This document shows positions 13,616 through 14,106 of a DNA stretch of 14,106 nucleotides, piece by piece. The stretch spans positions 1-14,106 of the forward strand of contig JAVBLQ010000073.1 of the NCBI GenBank assembly GCA_031553435.1, in the 5' to 3' direction. The DNA comes from JAVBLQ01 sp031553435 (lineage in GTDB: Bacteria; Bacteroidota; Bacteroidia; Bacteroidales; Azobacteroidaceae). A program made the position numbers and the translations under genes. Positions within the stretch are counted from its first letter, which is position 1. The number at the start of each line of letters is the position of its first letter. The notes under the pieces were generated by a model, which was given only the letters and a program-made list of their open reading frames with translations, was not told where the DNA came from and ran no database searches.

Positions 13616-14106
13616 TGATTAATTACCTTAGCTGTTTTATTTGTATTTCCTGTTACTTTTATAATTAAAGCTCCTGTAGTTTCCAGATTATCTGTGAAAT
13701 CTGTGGATTGTGCTGTTGCTGAAAGCACCATTCTTCCCGTTACATCAAAGACTTGTACTTTGTCTCCTTGTTGAATATTCTTGACAAACAATTGCTTGTT
13801 GCTTGCATAGATAATTGTGTTGCCAGTTTCAGCTTTGTCAATCGAAGTCGGCATCCGGTTCAATTCCAGAGTGAAGCGGTCAGTGGTGTTGAGTTCATTG
13901 GATGGAAAGGAGTAAGAGTTTGTAAGCAGGTTTGTTTTTTCTCCTGTTTCCTTGTCAAAGAGGACAATGGATTGATAAAAACCATTGTAACCTTCATCAA
14001 GTGAGAGAGTGTAATTATCATCTTCACCGGTTTTAACTCCTAGATTGATTTCCCGGTATTCTTTTTTAGGAAGCATCTCGATGCAAAGTTCGTCACCTTC
14101 GAGCAT
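13612..14106 (-). CDS. T9SS type A sorting-domain protein, C-terminal part (gene runs off the right edge)
   Basis: Only the last 164 codons are visible, and the methionine at the edge need not be the start. The upstream part (about 1-85) looks like beta-rich secreted-protein sequence: YTLSLDEGYNGFYQSIVLFD, then DRFTLELNR. The last 75 or so residues form a T9SS C-terminal domain: a start near IIYASNKQLFVKN, the core VQVFDVTGRMVLSA (about 117-130), and the closing ALIIKVTGN with KTAKVINQ. Such proteins are exported by the Sec pathway, moved across the outer membrane by T9SS and cleaved by PorU. The catalytic or binding part of the protein lies outside the window, so its role is unknown. It is the first visible gene of the minus-strand operon. 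Confidence 0.8.
   Translation of the reverse strand: MLEGDELCIEMLPKKEYREINLGVKTGEDDNYTLSLDEGYNGFYQSIVLFDKETGEKTNLLTNSYSFPSNELNTTDRFTLELNRMPTSIDKAETGNTIIYASNKQLFVKNIQQGDKVQVFDVTGRMVLSATAQSTDFTDNLETTGALIIKVTGNTNKTAKVINQ

Noticed and set aside
11895..14106. Prophage tail module suggested by the S74 domain
   Set aside because: The neighbours are a T9SS cargo gene and a small exported protein; no phage structural, lysis or integration genes are seen.

Overview
The window looks like chromosomal DNA of a Bacteroidota bacterium, most likely Bacteroidales. The main reason is the adjacent porU and porV genes of the type IX secretion system (T9SS), together with a T9SS-sorted cargo C-terminus, promoter elements of the Bacteroidota form TAnnTTTG, and weak Shine-Dalgarno signals throughout. 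The moderate-to-low GC content also fits. No tRNA, rRNA, CRISPR array, transposase or phage module was seen.

Layout. Positions 1-37 hold one copy of a 37-bp repeat. A minus-strand gene (63-710) encodes a secreted F5/8-type-C (discoidin-like) protein with a C-terminal membrane anchor. It diverges from a MarR-type regulator (893-1246). The regulator is followed by an 810-residue four-module sulfur-transfer enzyme (1309-3741): CoA-disulfide/persulfide reductase, rhodanese, TusA and DsrE. A MATE exporter (3919-5268) follows, preceded by a structured leader with a good promoter match. The redox repressor gene rex (5413-6081) also has a leader rich in inverted repeats. Next come a fumarylacetoacetate-hydrolase-fold gene (6135-6749), porU (6754-10170, GTG start, only 4 nt downstream) and porV (10235-11419), which ends at a strong intrinsic terminator.

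The 475-bp convergent gap 11420-11894 is not empty. It holds the terminator, a decayed AraC-type helix-turn-helix remnant, a 40-codon micro-ORF containing the second copy of the 37-bp repeat, and two hairpins. The rest is a minus-strand operon entering from the right edge: the C-terminal part of a T9SS type A cargo (13612-14106), an ATGA-coupled 88-residue exported protein with a VPLGEG-hydrophobic-basic tail, and a secreted protein with an S74 intramolecular-chaperone domain.

How the genes fit together. PorU (cell-surface sortase) and PorV (outer-membrane shuttle) process CTD-bearing cargo such as the partial protein at the right edge. Rex senses NADH/NAD+, and the multidomain reductase probably uses NAD(P)H to handle persulfide or CoA-disulfide sulfur, so the left half has a redox/sulfur theme. 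The strongest leads for something undescribed are the VPLGEG-tailed protein between a T9SS cargo and an S74 protein, the 37-bp repeat with its conserved reading frame, the Cys-Cys MarR regulator beside the sulfur enzyme, and the structured leaders of the MATE and rex genes.
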